DNA of 34,868 nucleotides, taken from contig CAJUGG010000104.1 in the NCBI GenBank assembly GCA_910585995.1, positions 1-34,868 of the forward strand, in the 5' to 3' direction. Below are positions 8,898 through 16,806 of this stretch, piece by piece. The position numbers were made by a program, and so were the translations under genes. Position 1 is the stretch's first letter; each line of letters opens with the position of its first letter. This DNA comes from an uncultured Lachnospiraceae bacterium (GTDB lineage: Bacteria; Bacillota; Clostridia; Lachnospirales; Lachnospiraceae). The notes below the pieces were generated by a model, which saw only the letters and a list, made by a program, of their open reading frames with translations, did not search any database and was not told where the DNA came from.

Positions 8898-8926
8898 ATC
8901 TTACTATGAACAACCCAAATATGCAA
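8898..8926 (-). promoter_or_regulatory. Promoter of MOSC–mogA–moaC
   Basis: On the minus strand TTGCAT (8926–8921) is spaced 17 bases from TAAGAT (8903–8898), about 37 bases upstream of the MOSC start. It lies just past the terminator of the alcohol dehydrogenase gene. The hexamers are moderate matches to sigma-A consensus. Confidence 0.55.
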
Positions 8927-8936
8927 GCAAAACAGT

Positions 8937-8966
8937 CTGCCCGTGTCAGTTATCCAACACGGGCAG
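8937..8966 (-). terminator. Terminator hairpin after the alcohol dehydrogenase gene
   Basis: CTGCCCGTGT (8937–8946) and ACACGGGCAG (8957–8966) form a perfect 10-bp stem with a 10-base loop, 30 bases past the stop codon of the dehydrogenase. On the minus strand it is followed by a short TTTT tract, so it is a somewhat T-poor intrinsic terminator. Confidence 0.65.
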
Positions 8967-8996
8967 AACACAGCATATACCTTATGTATCTTATTT

Positions 8997-10178
8997 TTAA
9001 AAATCTACTTCGGTTCCGTAGAATGTACACTTGAACAGCTGTGCCATCTGCTCTGGAGTGATGCTTCTTGGATTGGAACCAGTACATGCATCTGCTACTG
9101 CATTTGCTGCGATTGCATCCAATTTCTCTAAGAACTCGTCTTCTTTTACGCCAAATTCCTGGATAGTCTTCGGAATGTTCATTGCGCGGTTGAAGGATTC
9201 GATCTTGTCGATCAGTGCATTCACCTGTGCTTTTTCAGAAGTTCCGCCAAGGCCAACTCTTCTTGCAATATCTGCATATCTTCTCATTGCCTCTGGCTCA
9301 TGAGCGTTGTATTTGATAACGTATGGCAAATAGATTGCATTTGCGCAGCCATGAGGAATATGGCCTGTAGAGAAGACTGCACCTGTCTTATGTGCCATAG
9401 AGTGTACAATACCCAAAAGTGCGTTGGAGAATGCCTGTCCAGCGAGGCACTGTGCATAGTGCATCTGCTCTCTTGCATCCATATCCAGGCTGTAGGACTG
9501 TAACAGATAATCAAATACCATCTCGATTGCTTTGATTGCCAACGGATCGGTAAATGGATTATTTAATGTAGAAACATAAGCTTCGATTGCATGAGTCAGA
9601 GCATCCATACCCGTAAATGCAACCTGTTTTACTGGAAGGCTTGTAACAAGTGCCGGGTCAACGATTGCGATATCTGGTGTGATCTCGAAATCAGCAAGCG
9701 GATATTTGATACCTTTTGCATAATCTGTGATAACGGAGAATGCCGTTACTTCTGTAGCTGTACCAGAAGTGGAAGAGATTGCACAGAATTTAGCTTTTGT
9801 TCTGAGTTTGGGGAAGTTAAACGGAGTAATCAGATCCTCAAAAGTTACATCTGGATACTCATAAAATGCCCACATAGCTTTTGCAGCATCGATTGGTGAA
9901 CCACCGCCGATTGCAACGATCCAATCCGGCTCAAACTCTTTCATAGCTGCTGCACCCTTCATAACGGTCTCAACAGACGGATCCGGCTCTACGCCTTCAA
10001 AGAATTTAACTTCCATGCCAGCTTCTTTCAGATAATCCCCTACCTTATCCAGAAAGCCACCTTTTTTCATTGAACTTCCACCGGATACTACGATTGCTTT
10101 TTTCCCAGAGATTGTCTTCAGACTCTCCAACGCGTCTTTTCCGAAATACAGATCTCTTGGTAAAGTAAATCTTGCCAT
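8997..10178 (-). CDS. Iron-containing alcohol dehydrogenase
   Basis: Group III (Fe-ADH) NAD(P)-dependent alcohol dehydrogenase, 393 residues, cytosolic. The nucleotide-binding loop GGGSPIDAAKAMW lies at about residues 92–104. The family signature GMDALTHAIEAYVSTLNNPF and the metal ligands follow: aspartate in the TPDIAIVDPAL region, then histidines in the HAIEAY, HSMAHKTGAVF and HIPHGC segments. It has a strong promoter, an AAAGGGGG ribosome site and codon choice that suggests high expression. It is monocistronic. It stands between molybdopterin genes and the aldehyde oxidoreductase locus, so it could supply or remove the aldehyde used there; that link is inference from proximity. Confidence 0.93.
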   Translation of the reverse strand: MARFTLPRDLYFGKDALESLKTISGKKAIVVSGGSSMKKGGFLDKVGDYLKEAGMEVKFFEGVEPDPSVETVMKGAAAMKEFEPDWIVAIGGGSPIDAAKAMWAFYEYPDVTFEDLITPFNFPKLRTKAKFCAISSTSGTATEVTAFSVITDYAKGIKYPLADFEITPDIAIVDPALVTSLPVKQVAFTGMDALTHAIEAYVSTLNNPFTDPLAIKAIEMVFDYLLQSYSLDMDAREQMHYAQCLAGQAFSNALLGIVHSMAHKTGAVFSTGHIPHGCANAIYLPYVIKYNAHEPEAMRRYADIARRVGLGGTSEKAQVNALIDKIESFNRAMNIPKTIQEFGVKEDEFLEKLDAIAANAVADACTGSNPRSITPEQMAQLFKCTFYGTEVDF

Positions 10179-10283
10179 TTTTTATGTCCCCCTTTTAAAA
10201 AATAATTTTTCTGATGATAAAAGCTTTCATACTCAAAACATTTTATTTTTCATCCAAAAAAACTTATATTATCAGATATTTAT

Positions 10284-10312
10284 AGTATATCTTTTTTTCC
10301 ATTTCTTGTAAA
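10284..10312 (-). promoter_or_regulatory. Strong sigma-A promoter of the alcohol dehydrogenase gene
   Basis: On the minus strand TTTACA (10312–10307) and TATACT (10289–10284) are separated by exactly 17 bases. The resulting leader is about 100 bases and AT-rich, ending in the AAAGGGGG ribosome site. No clear regulatory hairpin is visible in the leader. Confidence 0.7.
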
Positions 10313-10406
10313 CAGTTTTTTTGGTAATTTATTATACTATTTTCAGAATAACAAAACTATTTTTCGTTATTTTGCCTAAGCTATCGATAAAATGCACTGT
10401 TTTATT

Positions 10407-10435
10407 TTGAATTATTTTCACAAAAACTATATATT
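10407..10435 (+). promoter_or_regulatory. Probable moaA promoter
   Basis: TTGAAT (10407–10412) is followed after 17 bases by TATATT (10430–10435). The predicted transcript starts near 10442, about 47 bases before the moaA ATG. A TATACT hexamer at 10453–10458 is an alternative -10 but lacks a fitting -35. Confidence 0.5.
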
Positions 10436-10488
10436 TTTCCCGGATTCTTTGGTATACTGTTAATAAAATATCAAAGAGGTGAATAAGC

Positions 10489-11463
10489 ATGAAAGATATG
10501 CATAACAGAACCATTGACTATATGCGCATTTCTATTACAGACCGCTGTAACCTGCGCTGCAGATATTGTATGCCGGAAGATCTCCCTTCGATCTCTCACG
10601 AAGAGATCTTTCGTTTTGAAGAGATCCTGCACATCTGTCGTCTGACCGGGAAGCTTGGCATCAGCAAGTTTAAGATGACTGGCGGGGAACCTTTGGTCAG
10701 AAAAGGCTGCATGGACTTTTTGCAGCAATTAAAAGAACTGCCGGATACGAAACAGGTCACGATCACGACCAATGGCGTCCTGTTAAAAGACCATCTTCCG
10801 GATCTTGTCAAGATGGGTATCGACGGGGTCAATATCAGTCTTGATACGCTGCATCCGGACACATTCTATCAGATCACCAGACGTCGGGATTTTGCCAGGG
10901 TGATCGATGGAATCATGGCCTGTCAGGCATCCGGTATCCGGACTAAGATCAACACCGTCCTGATGAAAGGGGTAAATGACAGCGAATTTTGGGATCTGAT
11001 CCAGTTGGCCCATGACTATCCAATCGATGTCCGTTTTATCGAGATCATGCCCATCGGTTATGGAAGGGAATATCAAGGATACGACCGGGATACCCTACTT
11101 GCCCTTTTATCCTCCCGTTATCCGGATTATCAGTCTTCCTGTGAGATCCGGGGCAATGGCCCGGCTGTCTATGTGACAATTCCGGGGTTTCAGGGATATA
11201 TCGGATTTATCGACGCCATCCATGGCAAATTCTGCCACGAGTGCAACCGTATCCGGCTGACGGCTGACGGCCTGTTAAAGTTGTGTCTCTACTATAATAA
11301 TGGCATCAATCTGAAAAAAATGCTTAGAGAAGGGGCAGACGACGAAAAAATCCTGTCTGCCATGCAGGATGCGATCCTCCACAAGCCAAGTGAACATCAG
11401 TTCTATCACTCTGCCATAGAGGGCGGTGAAGAGCTTCGTAAAATGTCACAGATCGGGGGATGA
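10489..11463 (+). CDS. moaA: GTP 3',8-cyclase MoaA
   Basis: This radical SAM enzyme converts GTP to 3',8-cyclo-7,8-dihydro-GTP, the first step of molybdopterin synthesis. The 324-residue product has the N-terminal cluster motif CNLRCRYC at about residues 21–28. The GGEP segment of the SAM site (KMTGGEPLVRKG) follows. The C-terminal second cluster reads CHECNRIRLTADG with a third cysteine in LKLCLY. It ends in the conserved Gly-Gly tail (SQIGG) needed for activity. An AGAGGTG ribosome site lies 7 bases before the ATG. It runs convergently into xdhC; the two stop codons are five bases apart. Confidence 0.97.
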   Translation: MKDMHNRTIDYMRISITDRCNLRCRYCMPEDLPSISHEEIFRFEEILHICRLTGKLGISKFKMTGGEPLVRKGCMDFLQQLKELPDTKQVTITTNGVLLKDHLPDLVKMGIDGVNISLDTLHPDTFYQITRRRDFARVIDGIMACQASGIRTKINTVLMKGVNDSEFWDLIQLAHDYPIDVRFIEIMPIGYGREYQGYDRDTLLALLSSRYPDYQSSCEIRGNGPAVYVTIPGFQGYIGFIDAIHGKFCHECNRIRLTADGLLKLCLYYNNGINLKKMLREGADDEKILSAMQDAILHKPSEHQFYHSAIEGGEELRKMSQIGG

Positions 11464-11477
11464 ACCCGTCATCCCCC
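11455..11477. terminator. Symmetric hairpin spanning both convergent stop codons
   Basis: GGGGGATGA (11455–11463) and TCATCCCCC (11469–11477) are perfect 9-base inverted arms around a 5-base loop. The moaA stop lies in the left arm and the xdhC stop in the right arm; both genes end in codons GGG GGA TGA. There is no good T run on either side, so it may act as a weak bidirectional terminator or merely protect 3' ends. Confidence 0.5.
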
Positions 11478-12479
11478 TGTCTGTGCCCTGTGCTGGATCA
11501 TCTCACCTGCAATACTGATGGCAATCTCTGCTGGCGTCTCTGCACCGATGGAAAGTCCAATCGGCGAATGTACCCGGTCATAGATATTTTCCGGATATCC
11601 AAGAGCCGTCAGCCGTTCTTTTGTCACTGCGATCTTTTTGCGGCTTCCGATACAGCCGATATAACTAAGCGGCAGTTTTAATACTTGTGCGAGCACTTCA
11701 AAATCCGCCTGATGCCCCCGTGTCATAATCACCACATAGTCTTGCTCAGTGAATGTGATCTTCTCTCCGATCTTTGTAAAATCTCCTAAAATCGTCTCTG
11801 CCACTCCTGAGAATCTCTCAGGGTCTGCAAATTCTTCCCGATCTTCAAAGACCACCACAGAAAAGCCCACATGCGCCAACACAGGAACCAGCTCTGAAGA
11901 GACATGCCCGCCGCCAAAGACATAGACATGTCCGCTCTGGCTGATCGGCTCTGCATACCAGGAGACCTCTCCTTCTTTGTAGACAGCTCCCGGCTTTAAC
12001 AGATCCCGGATCTCCTCCTCTTGTATCCCTTCGCCGCAGGATAGTCCTCCTTTGTTATAGAGAGCCATCGCGGTCACTTTATGTCCTTCAAACCTGCGGA
12101 TCATCCATGCATTTTCGTTGGCGGCACATGCTTTTCGCATCTGGTACAGAAGCGGCAGCTGCTGCTCTCCTTCGAGATACTGGAAGAACACTTTTACATC
12201 TCCGCCGCAGACCATCCCCAAATTGGCAACATCATCTTTTTTCAGGCTGTAGCCTACGGTGTCAGACTCTTTCTTATCCAACAGCTCTCTGGCGTGTTTT
12301 TGCGCTGCATATTCCACCGCGCCTCCGCCAATGGTTCCTTCTGCATGTCCGTCCTCAAAGACCAGCATCATCGCTCCGGCTCCCCTTGGGGTGGAGCCGG
12401 AACTTGCCAGGATACTGACTAAAATCAGCGCTTGATGCTGCTCTAAGGTCTGAATCATCGTCTCGATCTTCTGTTTCAT
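11469..12479 (-). CDS. xdhC: XdhC/CoxI family molybdenum-cofactor chaperone
   Basis: XdhC-type proteins bind molybdenum cofactor, protect it during sulfuration and hand it to a xanthine dehydrogenase-family enzyme. The 336-residue product has both halves: the N-terminal XdhC_CoxI motif ASSGSTPRGAGAMMLV with GTIGGGAVEY, and the C-terminal Rossmann half with YVFGGGHVSSEL, VIMTRGHQADFEVL, YIGCIGSRKK and HSPIGLSIGAETPAEIA. It is the most distal gene of the leftward molybdenum-hydroxylase locus, 24 bases after the MoeA-like gene. Its client is presumably the aldehyde oxidoreductase encoded at the other end of the locus. Confidence 0.95.
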   Translation of the reverse strand: MKQKIETMIQTLEQHQALILVSILASSGSTPRGAGAMMLVFEDGHAEGTIGGGAVEYAAQKHARELLDKKESDTVGYSLKKDDVANLGMVCGGDVKVFFQYLEGEQQLPLLYQMRKACAANENAWMIRRFEGHKVTAMALYNKGGLSCGEGIQEEEIRDLLKPGAVYKEGEVSWYAEPISQSGHVYVFGGGHVSSELVPVLAHVGFSVVVFEDREEFADPERFSGVAETILGDFTKIGEKITFTEQDYVVIMTRGHQADFEVLAQVLKLPLSYIGCIGSRKKIAVTKERLTALGYPENIYDRVHSPIGLSIGAETPAEIAISIAGEMIQHRAQTGG

Positions 12480-12503
12480 GTTACGATCAATCCTTTCTTA
12501 AAC

Positions 12504-13529
12504 TTATACACCTTTTCCAAAACCACAGTCTGGATAATGACAGGTTTTACATCCTAAACAGAATCCGCCATTTCCCATACGTGCAATCTCTTTTCTGGTT
12601 ACTGGAAATCCTGCTGCGATACGAGGCAGTATCAGATCAAACGCACTGGCTTTTGCATACATCACGCAGCCCGGAAGTCCCATCACTGGCGTCCCGTCTT
12701 CAAAATACGCCAAAAGGAACATGGCACCTGGAAGTACGGGTGCTCCATAGGAGACGATCTTTACTCCTGTGTGTTTGATGGCACCTGGCGTACGGTCGTC
12801 CGGGTCCACACTCATGCCTCCGGTACAGAGAATCATATCTGCGCCTTCTTCTTTCAGAGTCAAAATCGCATTGGTGATCTTCTCCTGATCATCATCGCAC
12901 AGGATCTGCCGAAATACCTGTATTCCATAGGTGGACAGCTTCTCTGTCACCACAGGCGTAAAGGTATCCTTGATTCTTCCATGATACACCTCATTGCCTG
13001 TTGTGACAATCCCTGCTTTCATCGGCCGAAACGGAGTCAGAGATACCAAAGGTTCTGCTCCTGCGGTCTCTTTTACCTGCTGCATCTTTTCTTTTGCGAT
13101 TATCAAAGGAATCACTCTCGTCCCAAGCAGGCGGTCTCCTTTTTTCACTGCGGTGTTGCTGTGCCTGGTGGCAATCATGATCTCCTCGATCTCATTAATC
13201 CTGTCCAATCTCTCCACATCCACCCGGAATAATCCGTCACAGTCCGCAATCAGTTCGATCTTTCCCTCTTTGACCGGTGTCGGGTGCATGTGTTCATTTT
13301 TACACACCTCATACAGAATCTGTGCTGCATCATTTTCATGCAGCATATTCTCATCTTTTTCCCATACATACAGATGATCCTTTCCCAGTGACAAAAGCAC
13401 CGGAATATCTTCCTCTGCAACCACGTGCCCTTTTCGAAATGCGGTATCTTTTACTACGTCTTTTACAATTCTTGTAATATCGTGGCAAAGTAAATGCCCG
13501 ACTGCGTCCACCGTATTAATACACCTCAT
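12504..13529 (-). CDS. MoeA-like molybdopterin-binding protein with a C-terminal cysteine tail
   Basis: The 341-residue product contains a MoCF/molybdopterin-binding domain in its second half, with GIVTTGNEVYHGRI, LCTGGMSVDPDDRTPGAI and LPGCVMYAKASAFDLILPRI. It is shorter than MoeA (about 400 residues) and lacks the normal MoeA N-terminal domain pattern. The last 24 residues carry four cysteines (about 324, 327, 330 and 335; CLGCKTCHYPDC), which look like a metal or iron-sulfur ligand set. Such proteins occur beside xdhC in Clostridia. A step in loading or modifying molybdenum cofactor for hydroxylases is likely but not established. It overlaps the HTH gene by 14 bases. Confidence 0.85.
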   Translation of the reverse strand: MRCINTVDAVGHLLCHDITRIVKDVVKDTAFRKGHVVAEEDIPVLLSLGKDHLYVWEKDENMLHENDAAQILYEVCKNEHMHPTPVKEGKIELIADCDGLFRVDVERLDRINEIEEIMIATRHSNTAVKKGDRLLGTRVIPLIIAKEKMQQVKETAGAEPLVSLTPFRPMKAGIVTTGNEVYHGRIKDTFTPVVTEKLSTYGIQVFRQILCDDDQEKITNAILTLKEEGADMILCTGGMSVDPDDRTPGAIKHTGVKIVSYGAPVLPGAMFLLAYFEDGTPVMGLPGCVMYAKASAFDLILPRIAAGFPVTRKEIARMGNGGFCLGCKTCHYPDCGFGKGV

Positions 13530-13893
13530 ACCTTACCTCCTTGGGATTATGTTCTTTTTCCCGATAATAATCTTCAAAAATATCACATACGACTTTAGAA
13601 GCTTCCTGTTCTGCTTTTTCATAGACTTCCAGAAGACTTATCCCTTCTTCAGTCAGTCTGGAGCCATTTTTCCCCATGCGGTACAGAAGCTGAATTCCCA
13701 GCGTCTCCTCTGCTAATCGTATAATTTTCCAGGCTTTGCTGTAAGCCATCCCCATATATTTTGCAGACAGGTTCAAAGAGTGGTATTGTTCCACTCCGTG
13801 AAGAAGATCTGCTACCCCGCGACCAAAATAATGATTATCTTTAGACTCTTTTCCTTTCACCCTTACACGGGTGTTGCAGTAAAATTCTCTCAT
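13516..13893 (-). CDS. ModE/LysR-type winged helix-turn-helix protein
   Basis: The 125-residue product is a single winged-HTH domain like the DNA-binding part of the molybdate regulator ModE. The segment GVADLLHGVEQYHSLNLSAK is followed by the recognition part MGMAYSKAWKIIRLAEET and the wing GSRLTEEGISLLEVYEKAEQ. It has no TOBE-type molybdate-binding domain, so it cannot sense molybdate the way ModE does. It may bind another ligand or partner. Its position inside the locus suggests regulation of that locus. It is preceded by a 14-base gap after the adenylase gene. Confidence 0.85.
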   Translation of the reverse strand: MREFYCNTRVRVKGKESKDNHYFGRGVADLLHGVEQYHSLNLSAKYMGMAYSKAWKIIRLAEETLGIQLLYRMGKNGSRLTEEGISLLEVYEKAEQEASKVVCDIFEDYYREKEHNPKEVRYEVY

Positions 13894-13907
13894 CGAAATC
13901 CCCCATA

Positions 13908-15095
13908 TTACAAAATACTCCGCTTTGCCAGATAGCAGGGCATCTGTTCCGGTGAAAACGGCTTAAGATTCCAGCTTACCGGACAGCCTGACAACTCCTT
14001 TGGCAAATCAGAACAAACGTTTGTAACATATCCGTCCAAATACAAAACACCCTCTTTTTTTCTGGCACGATAATCCACCAGATTCGGAAGCCTGAACACC
14101 TGGCTGTCCAGTTCTGCCATCTGTGACTTCTCTCCCAACCGAACTACACGGTCCAGTCTGACAAGTGGGCTGCCGCACGGGCACGCCTCTGCGTTCAGGC
14201 GGGTGTAATCCCCTGTCCGATAGCGGATCAGCGGCATGGCATCTGCCTGTATCGTCGTGATCACCAGTTCTCCCCACTGTCCTTTTGGAAGCGGAGTACC
14301 CGCTGCATCAATAATCTCTGGAATAATATCATTCTCTCTTAGATGCATACCGGAAAATGCAGGACAGGTAACGGCTCCTCCAAGCCCTGTCTCCCGTGAA
14401 CCATAATGCGGATACAAACGGCTCTTCAGCCTGTGCTCAATCTCTTCTGTGACTGTCAATGGACAAGCATCTGCACTGACGAGCGCACGTGCCAGGCTGC
14501 TCTTTTTTTGCAGACGCAAAAGAGACAGAAGCGGAACAGGCATCCCCACAAAAGTCTCTGGCTTCTCCTTATGAAGAACCGTAAGAAGTTCTCCATAGCT
14601 TTTTCCAATCCCCACACAAAGAGGGAGTGCTCCCAGACGTCTTATCGCTTCCGCGATCAGTTCTCCCAAGCCGCCCGGACCGGAAAAAGGCATACAGATC
14701 ATGGTCTTTTCCTCTGGATGCACAAGCTCCGAGAGTCCTGCGGCAAAAAAAGCAATGGTCCGTTCATTATCTGCCAGAGAATAGTAGACCCTCTTTCCCT
14801 GTCCTGTGGTGCCAGAAGTCTGTTCGGTCCGTACTCTGTCTATCTCTGACTGGCTAAGCAATACCATCCGATGTCCGTGTTCTTTCAGGTCTGCCTCGGT
14901 CGTAAAAGGCAGACGGGACAATTCAGACAGGCTGGAAAGCTCTGCAGGCAATCCTTTGTAAAACCCGCCCCGTCTTTGTTCCTTTGCAAGAAGCTGGTTC
15001 AACTTTTTCAGTTGTATCTCTTCTATCGCTTCTCTGGTCAAATGCGTCAGCCCTTCCTGCTCTCTGACCAGTGCGTCCAGCGCGGATCTGTTCAT
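13908..15095 (-). CDS. PaaK-like AMP-dependent ligase (DVU_1553-like)
   Basis: The product is an ANL-superfamily adenylating enzyme related to phenylacetate-CoA ligase. The phosphate-binding motif TSGTTGQGKRVYYS is near residues 93–106. PHYGSRETGLGGAV and LIRYRTGDYTRL carry the adenylate-binding and core aspartate positions. The C-terminal domain is short and ends YLAKRSIL, with a terminal lysine that could be catalytic. At 395 residues it is somewhat smaller than PaaK (about 430). An upstream ATG at 15140 is possible, but the ATG at 15095 overlaps the radical SAM stop as ATGA and has an AAGGAAAGG site, so I chose it. What carboxylate it activates is unknown. Locus memory suggests the DVU_1553 family. 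Confidence 0.85.
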   Translation of the reverse strand: MNRSALDALVREQEGLTHLTREAIEEIQLKKLNQLLAKEQRRGGFYKGLPAELSSLSELSRLPFTTEADLKEHGHRMVLLSQSEIDRVRTEQTSGTTGQGKRVYYSLADNERTIAFFAAGLSELVHPEEKTMICMPFSGPGGLGELIAEAIRRLGALPLCVGIGKSYGELLTVLHKEKPETFVGMPVPLLSLLRLQKKSSLARALVSADACPLTVTEEIEHRLKSRLYPHYGSRETGLGGAVTCPAFSGMHLRENDIIPEIIDAAGTPLPKGQWGELVITTIQADAMPLIRYRTGDYTRLNAEACPCGSPLVRLDRVVRLGEKSQMAELDSQVFRLPNLVDYRARKKEGVLYLDGYVTNVCSDLPKELSGCPVSWNLKPFSPEQMPCYLAKRSIL

Positions 15096-16552
15096 CGGTA
15101 CAGCGCCTTTCCTTTTATGCTTGTCATATTGTAGGCGCAAAAAGGCACCATTCCATAACGGCTGTCTGTCTCTAAGATATAACAGCGGCGCAGACGCTCC
15201 AGATCCAGGTTGCAGGCATCCTGAAACAGCATACCAGAGACTGCAAAGGTGTTGTTGTGCCTCTTGATCAGAAACTCATCCAGAGAAGAGGTATCTAACT
15301 GCATCTGCGCCGTATCCTCACCACAGCAGGAACAGCCGCTGTCCGCGTTGGAAGAATCGCTTCCACAGCAGCAGGTGCTCTCTGACCCTGACGGCTGTAT
15401 GGTGCCACAGCAGCAGGTATCGGATGGCTCTTCGCTACAGCAGCTTCCTTCCGGGCCGCGCCACTGTCTTGCCACGAAGGCCCGCGCCTGCTCAGAGGTC
15501 GCATAGGCTCTTGCCGTCCCATGAAGCATAGGCTGCATACTACCATCCTCCTGCCTCAGATAGTTCCCCTGAAACGTACAGTAAGGATTGGTCGCATTTC
15601 CCCCGGTGAAGTCTTCCGTGCGCATCTGTCCGTTGGTCTGTTCTTCGATCAGCCTTAAAAGCTTCGGTATCGTAATCCGATAGCTTCCCTGCGCCTGCAG
15701 GCACCTTCCAAAGTAACTGATCGGCTGAAAATGCACGCCGCGCACCACAGGCATCCGGCTGATCCCGTAGGATAAGATCGCCCCTACCTGATCCTCATTG
15801 ACTCCCGGCGTGATCACCGGCACTAAGACCACTCCTAGTCCCGCGCGCTCACATGCGTCGATCGCTGCCTGTTTCTTCTCCCACAGAGGCCTGCCCCTTA
15901 AGACCCGATATACCTCATCCGAAAGTCCATCAAACTGTAAAAAGACACAGGAAAGCCCTGTCTCTTTCAACTTTTGGGCATATCCTGCCTCCTCTGCCAA
16001 ACGCAGTCCGTTGGTATTTAACTGGAAAAACGTAAAGCCTTTCTCTCTTCCCATCTGAATAATCTTCGGAAGGTCGTCCCGGACTGTCGGTTCTCCGCCG
16101 GAGATCTGCAGGTTAAATGGACCCCCATGTGGCATCAGATGCTCCATCTGCTTTTTGAGTTCTTCCATCGGTACATCCAGGCTCTCTGGCCCGCCAGCCT
16201 GGGCAAAACAGACCGGACAGTTGAGATTGCACCGGCTTGTCACTTCCAAAAGGACACAGCATCCCCTTCTCTCATGTGCTTCGCACAACCCGCAGTCATA
16301 AGGACAGCCTTTTTGCACCTGATGCGTCTTTTCCAACTTGTCCGCCGGCTGCAGATCACTGCCCCAGGCTTCATAGCTCTCAAGGCTGCCTTCCCAGATC
16401 AGTGTCTTGTAGTTTCCATGCTCGGCACAAGTTTTCTCCAAATAGATCCCATCTTCACAGACCACCTTCTCGGCAGGAATCACATTAAGACACTCTGGGC
16501 AGACACTCTGTGTCACACCGATTCGTCTTCGATCACCAGCTGATTCAACCAT
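15092..16552 (-). CDS. Radical SAM protein with Cys-rich insert (TrsS-like)
   Basis: The 486-residue product opens with a zinc-ribbon-like C..C / C..HG module (CPECLNVIP, KTCAEHGNY). An extra cysteine set follows (CPYDCGLCEAHERRGCC). The radical SAM motif CNLNCPVC is at C108, C112 and C115, with SGGEP at about 151–155. This N-terminal layout recalls the MJ0619/tetraether-lipid-synthase branch. Residues 371–410 form a low-complexity insert with 11 cysteines in 40 positions, after which the conserved C-terminus (RRCYILETDSRYGMVPFCAY) resumes. From memory this is the TrsS family, sometimes a selenoprotein. The start is uncertain: ATG at 16552, or GTG at 16516 overlapping the preceding stop as GTGA. 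The substrate is unknown. Confidence 0.85.
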   Translation of the reverse strand: MVESAGDRRRIGVTQSVCPECLNVIPAEKVVCEDGIYLEKTCAEHGNYKTLIWEGSLESYEAWGSDLQPADKLEKTHQVQKGCPYDCGLCEAHERRGCCVLLEVTSRCNLNCPVCFAQAGGPESLDVPMEELKKQMEHLMPHGGPFNLQISGGEPTVRDDLPKIIQMGREKGFTFFQLNTNGLRLAEEAGYAQKLKETGLSCVFLQFDGLSDEVYRVLRGRPLWEKKQAAIDACERAGLGVVLVPVITPGVNEDQVGAILSYGISRMPVVRGVHFQPISYFGRCLQAQGSYRITIPKLLRLIEEQTNGQMRTEDFTGGNATNPYCTFQGNYLRQEDGSMQPMLHGTARAYATSEQARAFVARQWRGPEGSCCSEEPSDTCCCGTIQPSGSESTCCCGSDSSNADSGCSCCGEDTAQMQLDTSSLDEFLIKRHNNTFAVSGMLFQDACNLDLERLRRCYILETDSRYGMVPFCAYNMTSIKGKALYR

Positions 16553-16806
16553 TGCTCCATCTTCTCCTTTTCCTGTTCCCAGCCGCCTGCGGAATAATTG
16601 ATCTTCACTACGCAGGCCGCCAGGATACCCTTGATCTCCAGAACTCCCTGCTTTGCCGAAAAAACCGGACGGCGGAACCTGTGATTTTCTCTGATCTCCC
16701 AGCCATCCAGAAAAGCAAGCAGTTCTTTTCCGGTAATAGGAATCGCATATTCATAGGTTCTTGCTTCTGCAAAACAGTTCTCTACTTTTTTACATTGAAA
16801 ATTCAT
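16513..16806 (-). CDS. Unknown 97-residue protein of the oxidoreductase locus
   Basis: I do not recognise this family. The product starts MNFQCKKVENCFAEAR, has a central segment (YAIPITGKELLAFLDGWEI, then KQGVLEIKGILAACVVKI) that reads like a small alpha/beta domain, and ends in a charged helix (WEQEKEKMEQWLNQL). It has no signal peptide or membrane segment. It starts as ATGA over the stop of the desulfurase gene and overlaps the radical SAM start, so it is surely translated as part of the locus. It could be a partner or substrate-binding accessory of the radical SAM protein, which is a guess from position only. Confidence 0.75.
   Translation of the reverse strand: MNFQCKKVENCFAEARTYEYAIPITGKELLAFLDGWEIRENHRFRRPVFSAKQGVLEIKGILAACVVKINYSAGGWEQEKEKMEQWLNQLVIEDESV

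Larger units (their letters stand above)
10179..10488. other. AT-rich divergent intergenic region
   Basis: This 310-base gap between the alcohol dehydrogenase and moaA holds two divergent promoters and no credible gene. A 60-codon open frame at 10332–10514 on the minus strand overlaps the moaA start and looks like chance. I looked for a molybdenum-cofactor riboswitch and saw no convincing structure. Confidence 0.7.

Noticed and set aside
10179..10488. Molybdenum-cofactor riboswitch upstream of moaA or the dehydrogenase
   Set aside because: The AT-rich sequence shows no stable multi-stem fold with the known conserved bases.
15092..16552. Selenocysteine in the radical SAM protein
   Set aside because: The frame contains no in-frame TGA within the coding region and cysteines occupy the relevant positions; no SECIS-like hairpin was needed or evident.
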